From assembly GCA_902790675.1 (NCBI GenBank), contig CADASU010000002.1:248001-312000 (forward strand): 64,000 nucleotides of DNA, in the 5' to 3' direction. Origin of the DNA: Oscillospiraceae bacterium (lineage in GTDB: Bacteria; Bacillota; Clostridia; Oscillospirales; Ruminococcaceae). The notes beneath the pieces are model-generated. The model ran no database searches. It was not told where the DNA came from and was given only the letters and a program-made list of their open reading frames with translations. Below are positions 45,591 through 54,432 of this stretch, piece after piece. Within the stretch, counting starts at the first letter, position 1. The number at the start of each line of letters is the position of its first letter. Made by a program: the position numbers and the translations under genes.

Positions 45591-46766
45591 ATGGTTGTTA
45601 AACCAAAAATTCGCGGTTTTATTTGCACAACATCTCATCCAGAAGGATGCGAAGAAAATGTAAAAAGACAAATAAAATTTATACAAAGCAAACCTAAATT
45701 TAATTGTAAAAAAAATATACTGGTTATAGGCTGCTCTACAGGCTATGGCCTAGCCTCCAGAATTGCTTGTGCTTTCGGAGGAGATGCATCAACTATTGGT
45801 GTTATGTTTGAACGTCCTGCAACTAAAAAAAGAACTGCTACATCAGGATGGTATAATACTGCTGCTTTCGAAAAAATGGCTATTCGTCATAATCTTTATG
45901 CAAAAACTATAAATGAAGATGCTTTCTCTCAAGAAACAAAAAATAAAGTTATTGATCTCATTAAATCTGATCTAGGTAAAGTAGATATGGTTATATATAG
46001 TTTAGCTGCTCCAAAAAGAACTATGCCCGATTCAACTAAAGTATCGTCTGTTTTAAAAACAATCGGAAAAGAATATACTAACAAAACAATAGATCTGAGC
46101 AATAACAAATTAAGTGAAGTAACCATACCATGTGCGAGTGAACAAGAAATTGAAGATACCATCAAAGTTATGGGTGGAGACGATTGGAAAGATTGGATAG
46201 AAGCTTTAAAAAAAGCAAATGCAATTGAAGATGATGCAATAACAGTCGCATACTCTTATGTTGGCCCAGAAATTACTTTTCCAATTTACGCTGACGGAAC
46301 AATTGGAATGGCTAAAAAACACTTACTAAAAACAGCTAATGAAATAACTAACACTATGGACGGAATTAAAGCATATATTTCAATAAATAAAGCTTTAGTA
46401 ACTCAGTCTAGTGCTGCTATTCCCATTGTCCCACTATATATTACAATTTTATACAAAATAATGAAGGCTCACAATTTGCACGAAGGCTGTATTGAGCAAA
46501 TGTATAGGCTTTTTGGTGAGAAGTTTGGTGATAGCCTCAATTTTGATGAACAAGGTCGCATAAGATTAGATGACTATGAAATGAAAATAGACATTCAGCA
46601 AAAAGTTTTAGATGTTTGGAAAAGCATAAGTGATGATAATATAAATGAATTGGCAGATATAGATGGATATTGGAAAGATTTTTATGAAATGTTTGGGTTT
46701 AATTTTTCTAACATAGATTATAATAAAGACGTTAATATTGAAATTAATGTTCCAAGCATAGGCTAA
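45591..46766 (+). CDS. fabV: Trans-2-enoyl-ACP/CoA reductase FabV
   Basis: NADH-dependent enoyl reductase, either for fatty acid synthesis (FabV) or for butyrate-type fermentation (trans-2-enoyl-CoA reductase, TER). The 391-residue protein begins KPKIRGFICTTSHPEGC, has the NAD-binding VIGCSTGYGLASRIACAF (about 44-61), the catalytic Tyr in SYVGPEITFPIY, and the YADGTIGMAKKHL motif (Y-x8-K). Length fits the family. It is a single gene between its own promoter and a strong terminator. Which role dominates cannot be decided here. Confidence 0.93.
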   Translation: MVVKPKIRGFICTTSHPEGCEENVKRQIKFIQSKPKFNCKKNILVIGCSTGYGLASRIACAFGGDASTIGVMFERPATKKRTATSGWYNTAAFEKMAIRHNLYAKTINEDAFSQETKNKVIDLIKSDLGKVDMVIYSLAAPKRTMPDSTKVSSVLKTIGKEYTNKTIDLSNNKLSEVTIPCASEQEIEDTIKVMGGDDWKDWIEALKKANAIEDDAITVAYSYVGPEITFPIYADGTIGMAKKHLLKTANEITNTMDGIKAYISINKALVTQSSAAIPIVPLYITILYKIMKAHNLHEGCIEQMYRLFGEKFGDSLNFDEQGRIRLDDYEMKIDIQQKVLDVWKSISDDNINELADIDGYWKDFYEMFGFNFSNIDYNKDVNIEINVPSIG

Positions 46767-46781
46767 ATCCTAATTAAAATT

Positions 46782-46825
46782 AACATGCATACAGTATAAA
46801 AACCGTGCTGTATGCATGTTTTTTT
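46782..46825 (+). terminator. Terminator of fabV
   Basis: A perfect 13-bp stem (AACATGCATACAG with CTGTATGCATGTT) followed by a T run. Confidence 0.92.
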
Positions 46826-46890
46826 AGTAACGATAAAATAAAAAATAACATATATCTATATTAATAGTGATTTTATTAGAGGTGGTAAAT

Positions 46891-47772
46891 TTGTTATTTG
46901 ATTTTTCAATAATTGGTGGAGATAATAGACTATCATATATGGCGCAAAACCTAAGTAACATGAATTTTAGTGTTATAACATATAAAACCGTACCTAATAT
47001 CAATGATCAAAAAATCAAACAAGCGAATTCAATTAAAGAGGCTGTTACATCATCCAAAAATGTAATATGCCCTATTCCATTAACAAGAAACGATAAATCA
47101 ATTATAAGTAAATTTGAAAACTGCCAATTATCTATACAAGAACTACAGGATAATTTAAATTCAAATCAACGTTTTTTTGCTGGGTGTATTCCAAAAGAGT
47201 TTTTAAATTTTGCAAATAAAAAAAATATATTCGTATATGACTACATTAAAGACAATAATTTTTCTATTTACAACGCGATAGCAACTGCAGAAGCGGCTAT
47301 TGCAGAAGCAATATTAAATAATCCAATAAATATGCATTCTAGTAATTGTTTGGTTTTAGGATTTGGAAAATGCGGAAAATTGATTGCCCACAAGTTAAAA
47401 AATTTATGTAAAAATGTGACAGTATGCGCTCGAAACGAAAATGACAGATCCTTTGCCAATGCATATGGATATGAATCTTTTGATATTCATCAGTTAAACA
47501 CCAATATTAAAAATTTTCAATATATTTTCAATACTATTCCAAAAATAATATTAGACAAAGAAATTATCAGCAATGTATCTAAAGACTCTTTTATTCTAGA
47601 CATCACCTCTGTCGGAACCGATATGAATGCATGCAAAGAAAAATCAATTAATGCTAAAATAAGTCTGGCCATTCCCGGTAAATTCAAACCAAAATCTTCT
47701 GCAGAAATTTTGACAAATATAACATTGAAAACAATAAAAAAGATAGAGCAAAACTATAAAAAGGAGTGTTAG
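46891..47772 (+). CDS. dpsA: Dipicolinate synthase subunit A
   Basis: NAD(P)-dependent subunit of the enzyme that makes spore dipicolinic acid from dihydrodipicolinate (SpoVFA). The 293-residue protein has an N-terminal DFSIIGGDNRLSYMAQNL domain and a C-terminal Rossmann domain with VLGFGKCGKLIAHKLKN, CARNENDRSFANAYGYE and LDITSVGTD. The start is placed at TTG 46891 a few bases after AGAGGTGG; the open frame begins at a GTG at 46867. It is followed directly by dpsB. Expression in the mother cell late in sporulation is expected from Bacillus. Confidence 0.92.
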   Translation: MLFDFSIIGGDNRLSYMAQNLSNMNFSVITYKTVPNINDQKIKQANSIKEAVTSSKNVICPIPLTRNDKSIISKFENCQLSIQELQDNLNSNQRFFAGCIPKEFLNFANKKNIFVYDYIKDNNFSIYNAIATAEAAIAEAILNNPINMHSSNCLVLGFGKCGKLIAHKLKNLCKNVTVCARNENDRSFANAYGYESFDIHQLNTNIKNFQYIFNTIPKIILDKEIISNVSKDSFILDITSVGTDMNACKEKSINAKISLAIPGKFKPKSSAEILTNITLKTIKKIEQNYKKEC

Positions 47773-47773
47773 C

Positions 47774-48352
47774 ATGTCTTTAAAAGACAAAAAAATTGGC
47801 ATTGCCTTTACTGGTTCATTTTGCACATTCAGCAAAGCTTTTAATGAGCTCAGTAAAATAGCAGACACAGGCGCCAAAATTCAAACAATATTTTCATTTA
47901 ATTCGCAAAAAATAAATAGTAGATTTGGAGAAGCAAATGACTTTATAAAAAAAGCAGAAAAAATAACAAAAAACAAACCTATTTTAACAATCGAAGACTC
48001 AGAACCTATAGGTCCTAAAAGTTCACTAGATATCTTAGTAATAATGCCTTGTACTGGAAACACAATAGCAAAGCTAGCAAACGCAATAACCGATACTCCA
48101 ACACTTATGGCCGCCAAAGCTCATCTTCGAAATCAAAAACCACTATTACTGGCAATTTCAACCAATGATGCACTAGGCCTAAGTATGAAAAATATAGGTT
48201 TGCTTTTAAATTCAAAAAATATATATTTTATCCCATTTGGTCAAGATGATCCAGAAAACAAGCCAAACTCTATGACAGCTCATTTGAATCTTCTAGTCCC
48301 TTCTATTGAAAGTGCTTTAAACCATAAGCAAATACAACCTATTATAAAATAA
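47774..48352 (+). CDS. dpsB: Dipicolinate synthase subunit B (flavoprotein fold)
   Basis: Second subunit of dipicolinate synthase (SpoVFB), 192 residues, flavoprotein/DFP family. Family features: IGIAFTGSFCTFSKAF at the N-terminus, VIMPCTGNTIAKLANAITDTP, LLAISTNDALGLSMKNIG and FIPFGQDDPENKPNSM. The ATG follows AAAAGGAG overlapping the end of dpsA by a one-base gap. DpsA and DpsB act as a heteromer. asnB follows 15 bases later. Confidence 0.93.
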   Translation: MSLKDKKIGIAFTGSFCTFSKAFNELSKIADTGAKIQTIFSFNSQKINSRFGEANDFIKKAEKITKNKPILTIEDSEPIGPKSSLDILVIMPCTGNTIAKLANAITDTPTLMAAKAHLRNQKPLLLAISTNDALGLSMKNIGLLLNSKNIYFIPFGQDDPENKPNSMTAHLNLLVPSIESALNHKQIQPIIK

Positions 48353-48367
48353 CGGAGGTGTAAATTA

Positions 48368-50218
48368 ATGTGTGGAATAGCAGGATTTTGCAATCCTAAT
48401 ATAAATTATTTAGAAAATGAACAAAAATGGAAACATATTTTAAATAATATGAATAATATACAAAAACACAGAGGTCCCGATCAGCAAAACACCTTTATTA
48501 CAAACGGATGTGCTTTTGCTCACGCAAGATTATCAATTATTGACTTAAAAAATGGTTCTCAACCAATGACAAGATGCTTTAATAACAAAAAATATACAAT
48601 AGTATACAACGGAGAAATATATAATTCAAAAGAGCTAAGAAATGAACTAGAAAAAAACAGCGCCATTTTTTCAACCACATCCGATACAGAAATTATCTTA
48701 TTTGGCCATTTAATCTATGGCCAAGATTTTGTCAAAAAATTAAATGGAATCTTTGCTTACGCTATTTGGGATGAAAACAACAAAACAATATTCTTATATA
48801 GAGATCACATAGGAATTAAGCCTCTTTTTTATACAATGCATGAAAAAAATTTAATATTTGCATCAGAAATAAAAGGGCTTCTTGAGCATCCTAAAGTTGA
48901 AGCTAAGTTAGACTACACAGGGTTATGTGAAATATTTGGATTAGGTCCTGCCAAAACATGCGGTAATGGTATTTTTAAAAATATATTTGAGGTACTGCCC
49001 GGTCACTTTATAAAAATGTCAAAATCCAAATTTTATCAAAAAGAATATTGGAAGCTTAAAAGCAAACACCACACTGATACATTTGAAGAAACCATAGAAA
49101 AAACATCTTTTTTAATACATGACAGTATTAAACGACAAATGATTTCGGATATTCCTATATGCACATTTTTATCAGGTGGTGTAGATAGTAGCATAGTAAC
49201 AGCAATATGCGCTAAAGAATTAAAAAGCACAAAAAGTAAACTAAATACATTTTCATTTGATTTCACAGACAATAATGTTTTTTTTAAGTCTAATAACTTC
49301 CAACCTTCTCAAGATCGGCCTTGGGTAGACATTATGGTGAAACATTCGAACACAAATCACACATATCTCGAATGTAATACTAATGATCTTATTTCTAACC
49401 TTTTTAGCGCCGTAGATGCGAGAGATTTACCATGTATGGCAGATGTTGAATCTTCTCTTTTATATTTTTGTTCTAAAGTATCATTAAAAAATAAAGTTGC
49501 TTTAACAGGAGAATGTGCAGATGAAATTTTCGGCGGATATCCATGGTTCCATAATCAAAAAATGCTTAACTCTAAAACATTTCCTTGGTCTATGAACATT
49601 TCTCACAGAAAAATTTTACTGTCAGATGAAACAATTAAAACTCTCCCCCTAGATGAATATATTCAATCAGCATATGAAAAAACAATATTATCTACACCAA
49701 AGCTGCATGGTGAATCACATCAAGAATCACGCCGCCGCGAAATAGCATATTTAAACATAAAATGGTTTATGCAAAATCTATTAGACCGATTAGATAGAAC
49801 TAGCATGCACAGCGGTCTTGAAGCTAGGGTGCCTTTTGCAGATCACAGAATAATAGAATATATATGGAATGTTCCGTGGAATATGAAATGCAATGATGGC
49901 ATCATTAAAGGCCTTTTAAGAAAAGCTAGCGAAAAATATTTACCTAAACAAATACTATATCGAAAAAAGAGCCCATATCCCAAAACATACAATCCAGCCT
50001 ATGAAGAAAAACTAAAAAATATGGTAATGGATTTAATTTCCGACAATAATTCTCCAATTTTAAATTTTATAAGCAAATCAAAAGTCAAAAACTTTATAAA
50101 AACACCATCAAACTATACAAAGCCATGGTATGGTCAGCTAATGGCTGGTCCTCAAATGTTAGCATATATTTTGCAAATAAATTATTGGCTTAAAAAATAT
50201 AGCATTTATATTATTTAA
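48368..50218 (+). CDS. asnB: Asparagine synthase (glutamine-hydrolysing)
   Basis: Makes asparagine from aspartate, glutamine and ATP. The 616-residue protein has the N-terminal nucleophile Cys2 (MCGIAGFC) of a class II glutaminase, YNGEIYN, the synthetase P-loop [14 protein letters not shown] (about 265-278), and TGECADEIFGGYPWF. Downstream of dpsAB by 15 bases with GGAGGTG, so it is probably in the sporulation operon; Bacillus has a sporulation-linked homologue (AsnO/YisO), but equivalence is inference. The operon ends at the terminator at 50223. Confidence 0.92.
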   Translation: MCGIAGFCNPNINYLENEQKWKHILNNMNNIQKHRGPDQQNTFITNGCAFAHARLSIIDLKNGSQPMTRCFNNKKYTIVYNGEIYNSKELRNELEKNSAIFSTTSDTEIILFGHLIYGQDFVKKLNGIFAYAIWDENNKTIFLYRDHIGIKPLFYTMHEKNLIFASEIKGLLEHPKVEAKLDYTGLCEIFGLGPAKTCGNGIFKNIFEVLPGHFIKMSKSKFYQKEYWKLKSKHHTDTFEETIEKTSFLIHDSIKRQMISDIPICTFLSGGVDSSIVTAICAKELKSTKSKLNTFSFDFTDNNVFFKSNNFQPSQDRPWVDIMVKHSNTNHTYLECNTNDLISNLFSAVDARDLPCMADVESSLLYFCSKVSLKNKVALTGECADEIFGGYPWFHNQKMLNSKTFPWSMNISHRKILLSDETIKTLPLDEYIQSAYEKTILSTPKLHGESHQESRRREIAYLNIKWFMQNLLDRLDRTSMHSGLEARVPFADHRIIEYIWNVPWNMKCNDGIIKGLLRKASEKYLPKQILYRKKSPYPKTYNPAYEEKLKNMVMDLISDNNSPILNFISKSKVKNFIKTPSNYTKPWYGQLMAGPQMLAYILQINYWLKKYSIYII

Positions 50219-50222
50219 AAAT

Positions 50223-50266
50223 AAAAAGCAATGATTAAAACTAACATAATCATTGCTTTTTATTTT
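50223..50266. terminator. Bidirectional terminator after asnB
   Basis: A perfect 15-bp stem (AAAAAGCAATGATTA with TAATCATTGCTTTTT), loop about 9, ending one base from the stop of the opposite gene. Confidence 0.92.
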
Positions 50267-50572
50267 TTATACTTTTATTGGCAACTCTCTAATTTCGTTA
50301 ATCAACTTAGTCGCCAAACCATTCCCTCCTAACTGGTGATAACTTTCATATATGTCGTTCACCAAATGAACAGAGTAAGCTGAGCAAAATCCACTTTCTT
50401 TACATTTTGCATGTTCTTTTATTATTTCAGATCTTAATAGCGCTAAAACCCCTAATCTTAAATTCTTTTCAGCATTTTTTTCACTTAAATAATTATTCCA
50501 AAACAAACCCAACAAAAAAGAGATTAAAGCAGATATTCCCCATATTCCTAATTGTTGTATATAATCATTCAA
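50267..50572 (-). CDS. Small phage-like membrane protein
   Basis: A 101-residue protein with one N-terminal membrane helix (about 9-27) and a cytoplasmic helical part with LLRSEIIKEHAKC, a CSAYSVHLVNDIYESYHQLGGNG-type block and a final INEIRELP. This YHxLGGNG pattern is characteristic of small proteins encoded near holins in Firmicute phages. No lysin or other phage gene is adjacent, so it looks like a stray remnant or a domesticated copy. GGAGGG lies about 11 bases upstream of the ATG. Confidence 0.65.
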   Translation of the reverse strand: MNDYIQQLGIWGISALISFLLGLFWNNYLSEKNAEKNLRLGVLALLRSEIIKEHAKCKESGFCSAYSVHLVNDIYESYHQLGGNGLATKLINEIRELPIKV

Positions 50573-50740
50573 AAAACCACCCTCCCTTTCAAAAACACTT
50601 CACTTTACAAACAAATATATTATTTAAAAAATTTTCATACATCATCTTAAAAAAATTCATTATCATAAAAATTATCCTCCCAATAATAGTCAATAAAGAA
50701 AAATCGTTGCATCAAAATGTGCAACTTTATTAAAAAATAA

Positions 50741-50769
50741 TTGAAAAACAAATACATGTATGATAAAAT
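50741..50769 (+). promoter_or_regulatory. Promoter of the DUF1275 gene
   Basis: TTGAAA (50741-50746), 17-base spacer, TAAAAT (50764-50769) with an extended TG. Confidence 0.7.
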
Positions 50770-50809
50770 TATAATAAATTTGTTGTTGTTTTTGGGTGTT
50801 TAATAAACT

Positions 50810-51472
50810 ATGAATAAAAAAATATATACTTCTCACGATTCAGTGAAAATAGGACTAATACTAAGCACAGTAGGCGGCATGCTTGACGCTCACACATTTC
50901 TATTTAGAGATGGTGTTTTTGCAAACACACAAACAGGAAATTTGGTTTTTCTAGCTCTTTCGCTGCTAGATTTTAATCTAGGAAAAACATTACAATTTGT
51001 TTTTCCTATGGTGGCGTTTGCTGTTGGCTCAGCTCTAGCTGAATTTATAAAAAAATTTTTGCCAAATTCATCAAGTCTAAAATGGGTTCATATAATACTT
51101 TTAATAGAAATTTTGTTATTATTTATACTAGGATTTGTTCCGAAAAATTGCTATAACAACTTTGTAATTATATTAATATCATTTGTGTGTTCATTACAAG
51201 CAAACGGCTTTAAAAGTTTGAAAGGTAGCCCATATGCAACTACTATGTGCACTGGAAATTTGCGCAGCGCATCAACCAATTTAGCAAATTTCATTTTTGC
51301 AAAAGATAAACAATCTGGAATAATTTCTTTAAGATATATCATAATAATATTATCATTTTTTGCTGGTGCTCTAATAGGAAGTTTGCTCACTCGAACAATT
51401 GGTGAATATACTTTATGGATATGTTCAAGCCTGTTGTTAGCTGCGTTTTTTCTAATAAGCTCCAATGAATAA
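50810..51472 (+). CDS. DUF1275 (YoaK) family membrane protein
   Basis: A 220-residue integral membrane protein with about six helices. The family signatures are LSTVGGMLDAHTFLFRDGVFANTQTGN near the N-terminus and the internal CTGNLRSASTNLANF. DUF1275 proteins (YoaK of Bacillus) are of unknown function and resemble transporters. It is a single gene with its own promoter and terminator. The ribosome site is weak (GGGTG). Confidence 0.85.
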   Translation: MNKKIYTSHDSVKIGLILSTVGGMLDAHTFLFRDGVFANTQTGNLVFLALSLLDFNLGKTLQFVFPMVAFAVGSALAEFIKKFLPNSSSLKWVHIILLIEILLLFILGFVPKNCYNNFVIILISFVCSLQANGFKSLKGSPYATTMCTGNLRSASTNLANFIFAKDKQSGIISLRYIIIILSFFAGALIGSLLTRTIGEYTLWICSSLLLAAFFLISSNE

Positions 51473-51478
51473 AATATA

Positions 51479-51538
51479 AAATGCTGTAACCGCTTCTTTG
51501 CATACATTGCAAAAAATTGTTACAGCATTCTTTTTTTC
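51479..51538. terminator. Terminator between the DUF1275 gene and rpsO
   Basis: ATGCTGTAAC (51481-51490) pairs perfectly with GTTACAGCAT (51519-51528) and is followed by TTCTTTTTTTC. It lies between converging genes. Confidence 0.85.
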
Positions 51539-51545
51539 TACTTTT

Positions 51546-51809
51546 CTATTTACGAAGCCCTAGTCTACTAATTAAACTACGATATCTTTCTACATCAATA
51601 TCTTTAAGATATTTAAGCAAACTTCTTCTCTTACCAACCATCTTTAATAATCCACGATAAGAGCTCTTATCTTTTTTATGAATTTTCAAATGTTCATTCA
51701 GCGAATTTATTCTATTAGTAAGCAAAGCAACCTGAACCTCAACAGAACCTGTATCATTTTCGCTTCTAGAATATTCTTTAATTATTTTTGTTTTTTCTTC
51801 TTTTAACAT
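51546..51809 (-). CDS. rpsO: 30S ribosomal protein S15
   Basis: Small-subunit protein binding helix 22 of 16S rRNA. The 87-residue protein has the family motif [23 protein letters not shown] and the C-terminal [30 protein letters not shown] choose ATG 51809, ten bases after AAGGTGG; the in-frame GTG at 51821 is part of that ribosome site. It stands alone instead of preceding pnp. The leader of about 80 bases could carry an S15 autoregulatory structure, which I could not define. Confidence 0.96.
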   Translation of the reverse strand: MLKEEKTKIIKEYSRSENDTGSVEVQVALLTNRINSLNEHLKIHKKDKSSYRGLLKMVGKRRSLLKYLKDIDVERYRSLISRLGLRK

Positions 51810-51903
51810 AGTAAAAACCACCTTATTTAATATAATTCCTAAATTCCAAGTAAGCCCTATAAGGCAAAATATAAACGGCTAAACCCAGAACAGGATATTA
51901 CAT

Positions 51904-51932
51904 ATTATATCATATATAAAATTTTTTGCAAA
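51904..51932 (-). promoter_or_regulatory. Promoter of rpsO
   Basis: On the minus strand TTTGCA (51927-51932), 17-base spacer, TATAAT (51904-51909), preceded by TGA as an extended -10. Confidence 0.7.
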
Positions 51933-51947
51933 CAAAATTATAAAAAT

Positions 51948-52673
51948 TTACACTTTCACAGCATGCAAAACAACTCTATATCTATCATCATCAGCACAGG
52001 TAGAAAGGGTTAATATTTGGTCTTTGCTTTTAACATCTACATTAAAATTTTTATTGCTTCTTGCTTTAATATTGTCAACAAAAATTTGAAAATTCTTATT
52101 ATTAAAAGCTGTTGTCGTATAATATTCTTCGGCTTCTATTTTATAAACCGAAAAAACTTTATAAGTTGAGTTTGCATTTTCAGTATTAAAATTAATATAC
52201 ATATTTTCTTTTTTTTCCTGCCAATTATTGGTTAAAACATTTTTTAAACTTGAAAACATGCTTCCGTTTTTCATGTTATGTCCATATATAACTATATTTT
52301 TATCGGTTCCATCAAATTTATTCCTATAATCCGCAAATATCCACCCCGCCCTATTGCTATTCTTCTTAAAATTATGACATAAATAATAATCATTATCTTT
52401 TGCTTGAACCACGGGATATTTTATATTAGTTCCATTTACTGTTAAATATCCCACTGTATCGGGATTAATATCTCTCAGCAAAACAGCTTCAGGGCTTTTT
52501 TCGTCATCTTCAAAATTGTCTTTTTGATTAATAAAGTCAGATATTTCACTCAATACATGCTCATTTTCATTCATATCAGTAAAATATGCTATTATTTTAA
52601 CTGCCGAAAATATAGCAACCACCATCAATATTGATAAAATTAAAGCAATAATTGTTTTTTTTGTTTTTGTCAT
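51948..52673 (-). CDS. Class B sortase
   Basis: Membrane transpeptidase that links surface proteins to peptidoglycan. The 241-residue protein has an N-terminal signal anchor (about 7-30) and the sortase B fold: VGYLTVNGTNIKYPVVQ, the catalytic His in VIYGHNMKNGSMFSSL, the catalytic Cys in LTLSTCADDDRY and Arg in RYRVVLHA. It is 99 bases downstream of a surface protein with an SPKTG sorting signal, its likely substrate. No pilin or second sortase is nearby. Confidence 0.9.
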   Translation of the reverse strand: MTKTKKTIIALILSILMVVAIFSAVKIIAYFTDMNENEHVLSEISDFINQKDNFEDDEKSPEAVLLRDINPDTVGYLTVNGTNIKYPVVQAKDNDYYLCHNFKKNSNRAGWIFADYRNKFDGTDKNIVIYGHNMKNGSMFSSLKNVLTNNWQEKKENMYINFNTENANSTYKVFSVYKIEAEEYYTTTAFNNKNFQIFVDNIKARSNKNFNVDVKSKDQILTLSTCADDDRYRVVLHAVKV

Positions 52674-52772
52674 TTATATCATTCTCTCCAATGCTACTAA
52701 TTTCAAAAATTCAATTCACAACATGCTTATAGACGATAGCTAAATACACCACCGTCTATAAATTTAATTTAA

Positions 52773-54092
52773 TTATTTTGCTTTTCTAAAACATCTAATT
52801 GAAGCTGCAGCTCCCACTAATGATACTGATAGCAAAATACCCCACATTGCTATTCCTGCATCTCCTGTTTTTGGGCTGCCTGATGAGCCGCTGCCTGATG
52901 AGCCGCTGCCTGATGATGTGTCTGAAACTGAAGCATCATCACCTGCAACTGTTTTAAATTTAGTAACAGCTTCTCCTCCATCGGTATAGACAAATTTTAT
53001 TGTATGCTCTCCAGGTGGCAAAGTATCTAAATATGAAGCTTTAAGTGTTACTATTGTACTACCTTTAGCCAAAGTATAATTACTAGGATCTACTAAATTG
53101 TCATCAACATACAATTTGCTAAAATTAGTTAACTCTCCATCCGCTCTTACTACTAAGTCCATACCTTTTTGAATATCAATGTTATTGTTACCACCAGGCA
53201 GTATTTTATAAATTTTAACCCATTTAGCGTATATGGTCATGTTATCGGTTATAGGAGCATTTAAGTCACATTCATTTTTACAATCTGCGTCCGTATACCA
53301 TCCAGCAAACTTATGTTCTGGTTTTGTTACTTCTGGCTCAAGCTTAAGATCAGCCAACTTGTCACCATAAGTTACAGCCACCTCTTTTTTCGAACTGTCA
53401 CCAATATTATTATAACAAGTTACTGTAAATTTTTTTATCTTTAAATTAACTTTAATAGTCACGTCTTGATCATTGCCAAAAGGGTTATTCTCTAACAGAT
53501 TCAATGTATTAAAAGTTGTTTCCCGGCCCAAACCGCCACCTGTAGCTGTATAATTAGTCAATGTATATTTATTATTATCGAATTGAAGTGCATCCCAAGC
53601 ACCTCGTACTGTGTCTTTTTTAATGTAAAAACTGTCTCCCTTTTTTAGAGTATGTTGAAAATCGTTTTCTGATTCTCGATTATCGTCAATTACACGTTTT
53701 ACTTTAATGTTAATCACTTTTCCCCATATAGGATCTAGTTCTATGCCTCCGGAGGACGCACTCAATTTCCTTAAGTCATCCTGTGTTTTGTATATGTCTG
53801 ATGTTGATGTGTTCTGCCAACCTATACAGATACAATCGGATGTTTTTAAACATTCCGAATCAGCAAGTATTTTCACCTGCTCTTCCGTAAGCTTACCTGC
53901 CTGTCTACCAGCATCGATCAACCAATCCTCGGATTTATCCCTTTTTTCACCATCTGTCCACGTTCCACTATCTGCTTTGAACAGGAATTGATTAACGGTC
54001 GGAGCAGCACTAACCATCATTGGCATAAACAAATTAAACACCATCGCCAAAACAATTGATAAACCTGTTAATTTACTTAAAACTTTTTTCAT
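52773..54092 (-). CDS. LPXTG-like surface protein with an InlB B-type repeat
   Basis: A 439-residue cell-wall protein, likely substrate of the adjacent sortase. A signal peptide (about 1-29, ending VSA) precedes a long unique region (30-220). One InlB/Flg_new repeat follows (VTCYNNIGDSS, FAGWYTDADCKNEC, MTIYAKWVKIY) and then an Ig-like region (YTLAKGSTIVTLKASYLDTLPPGEHTIKF). A Gly-Ser linker ends in the sorting motif SPKTG, a hydrophobic helix and the basic tail RCFRKAK. GGGAG lies before the ATG, and an (AT) repeat lies just upstream. The binding partner is unknown. Confidence 0.82.
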   Translation of the reverse strand: MKKVLSKLTGLSIVLAMVFNLFMPMMVSAAPTVNQFLFKADSGTWTDGEKRDKSEDWLIDAGRQAGKLTEEQVKILADSECLKTSDCICIGWQNTSTSDIYKTQDDLRKLSASSGGIELDPIWGKVINIKVKRVIDDNRESENDFQHTLKKGDSFYIKKDTVRGAWDALQFDNNKYTLTNYTATGGGLGRETTFNTLNLLENNPFGNDQDVTIKVNLKIKKFTVTCYNNIGDSSKKEVAVTYGDKLADLKLEPEVTKPEHKFAGWYTDADCKNECDLNAPITDNMTIYAKWVKIYKILPGGNNNIDIQKGMDLVVRADGELTNFSKLYVDDNLVDPSNYTLAKGSTIVTLKASYLDTLPPGEHTIKFVYTDGGEAVTKFKTVAGDDASVSDTSSGSGSSGSGSSGSPKTGDAGIAMWGILLSVSLVGAAASIRCFRKAK

Positions 54093-54128
54093 TTAAACAC
54101 TCTCCCTTTCATCTGCTACACATTTCGC

Positions 54129-54147
54129 ATATATATATATATATATA
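54129..54147. repeat. (AT)9.5 dinucleotide repeat upstream of the surface protein gene
   Basis: Nineteen bases of uninterrupted AT starting 37 bases upstream of the start codon, where the -10 box of the surface protein promoter would be expected. Confidence 0.85.
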
Positions 54148-54153
54148 CCAAAT

Positions 54154-54169
54154 TTTGACAAAAGTCAAA
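54154..54169. promoter_or_regulatory. Inverted repeat upstream of the surface protein gene
   Basis: TTTGACAAAAGTCAAA: 6-base perfect arms around four As, adjoining the AT repeat. It contains TTGACT and TTGTCA on the minus strand, possible -35 boxes, so it may be both promoter and operator. Confidence 0.5.
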
Positions 54170-54309
54170 TGTTTTTTTGTCTTTTTTCTCTTAAAAAAGC
54201 TTAATTTTTAGTCCAATATTACGAATATTTCGAGCTTTTTTCGCTTTAAAAAATTTTTTAATTGCTCTTTTTTTAATTACTCAATAATTCAAAATTTCTA
54301 TAAAAAACA

Positions 54310-54343
54310 AAAATTCCTGCCATATTTACATGACAGGAATTCA
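54310..54343 (-). terminator. Terminator of the initiator tRNA gene
   Basis: On the minus strand AATTCCTGTCAT pairs with ATGGCAGGAATT (one mismatch) and is followed by TTTGTTTTTT. Confidence 0.82.
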
Positions 54344-54347
54344 AAAT

Positions 54348-54424
<77 letters not shown>

Positions 54425-54432
54425 ATATAAAT

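Noticed and set aside
50267-50572. Prophage around the phage-like small membrane protein
   Set aside because: Both neighbours are ordinary chromosomal genes with their own terminators, so at most this is an isolated remnant.
50706-50725. GTTGCA...TGCAAC hairpin upstream of the DUF1275 gene
   Set aside because: Only six pairs with an eight-base loop and no T run; it is upstream of the -35 and could be chance in this AT-rich region.
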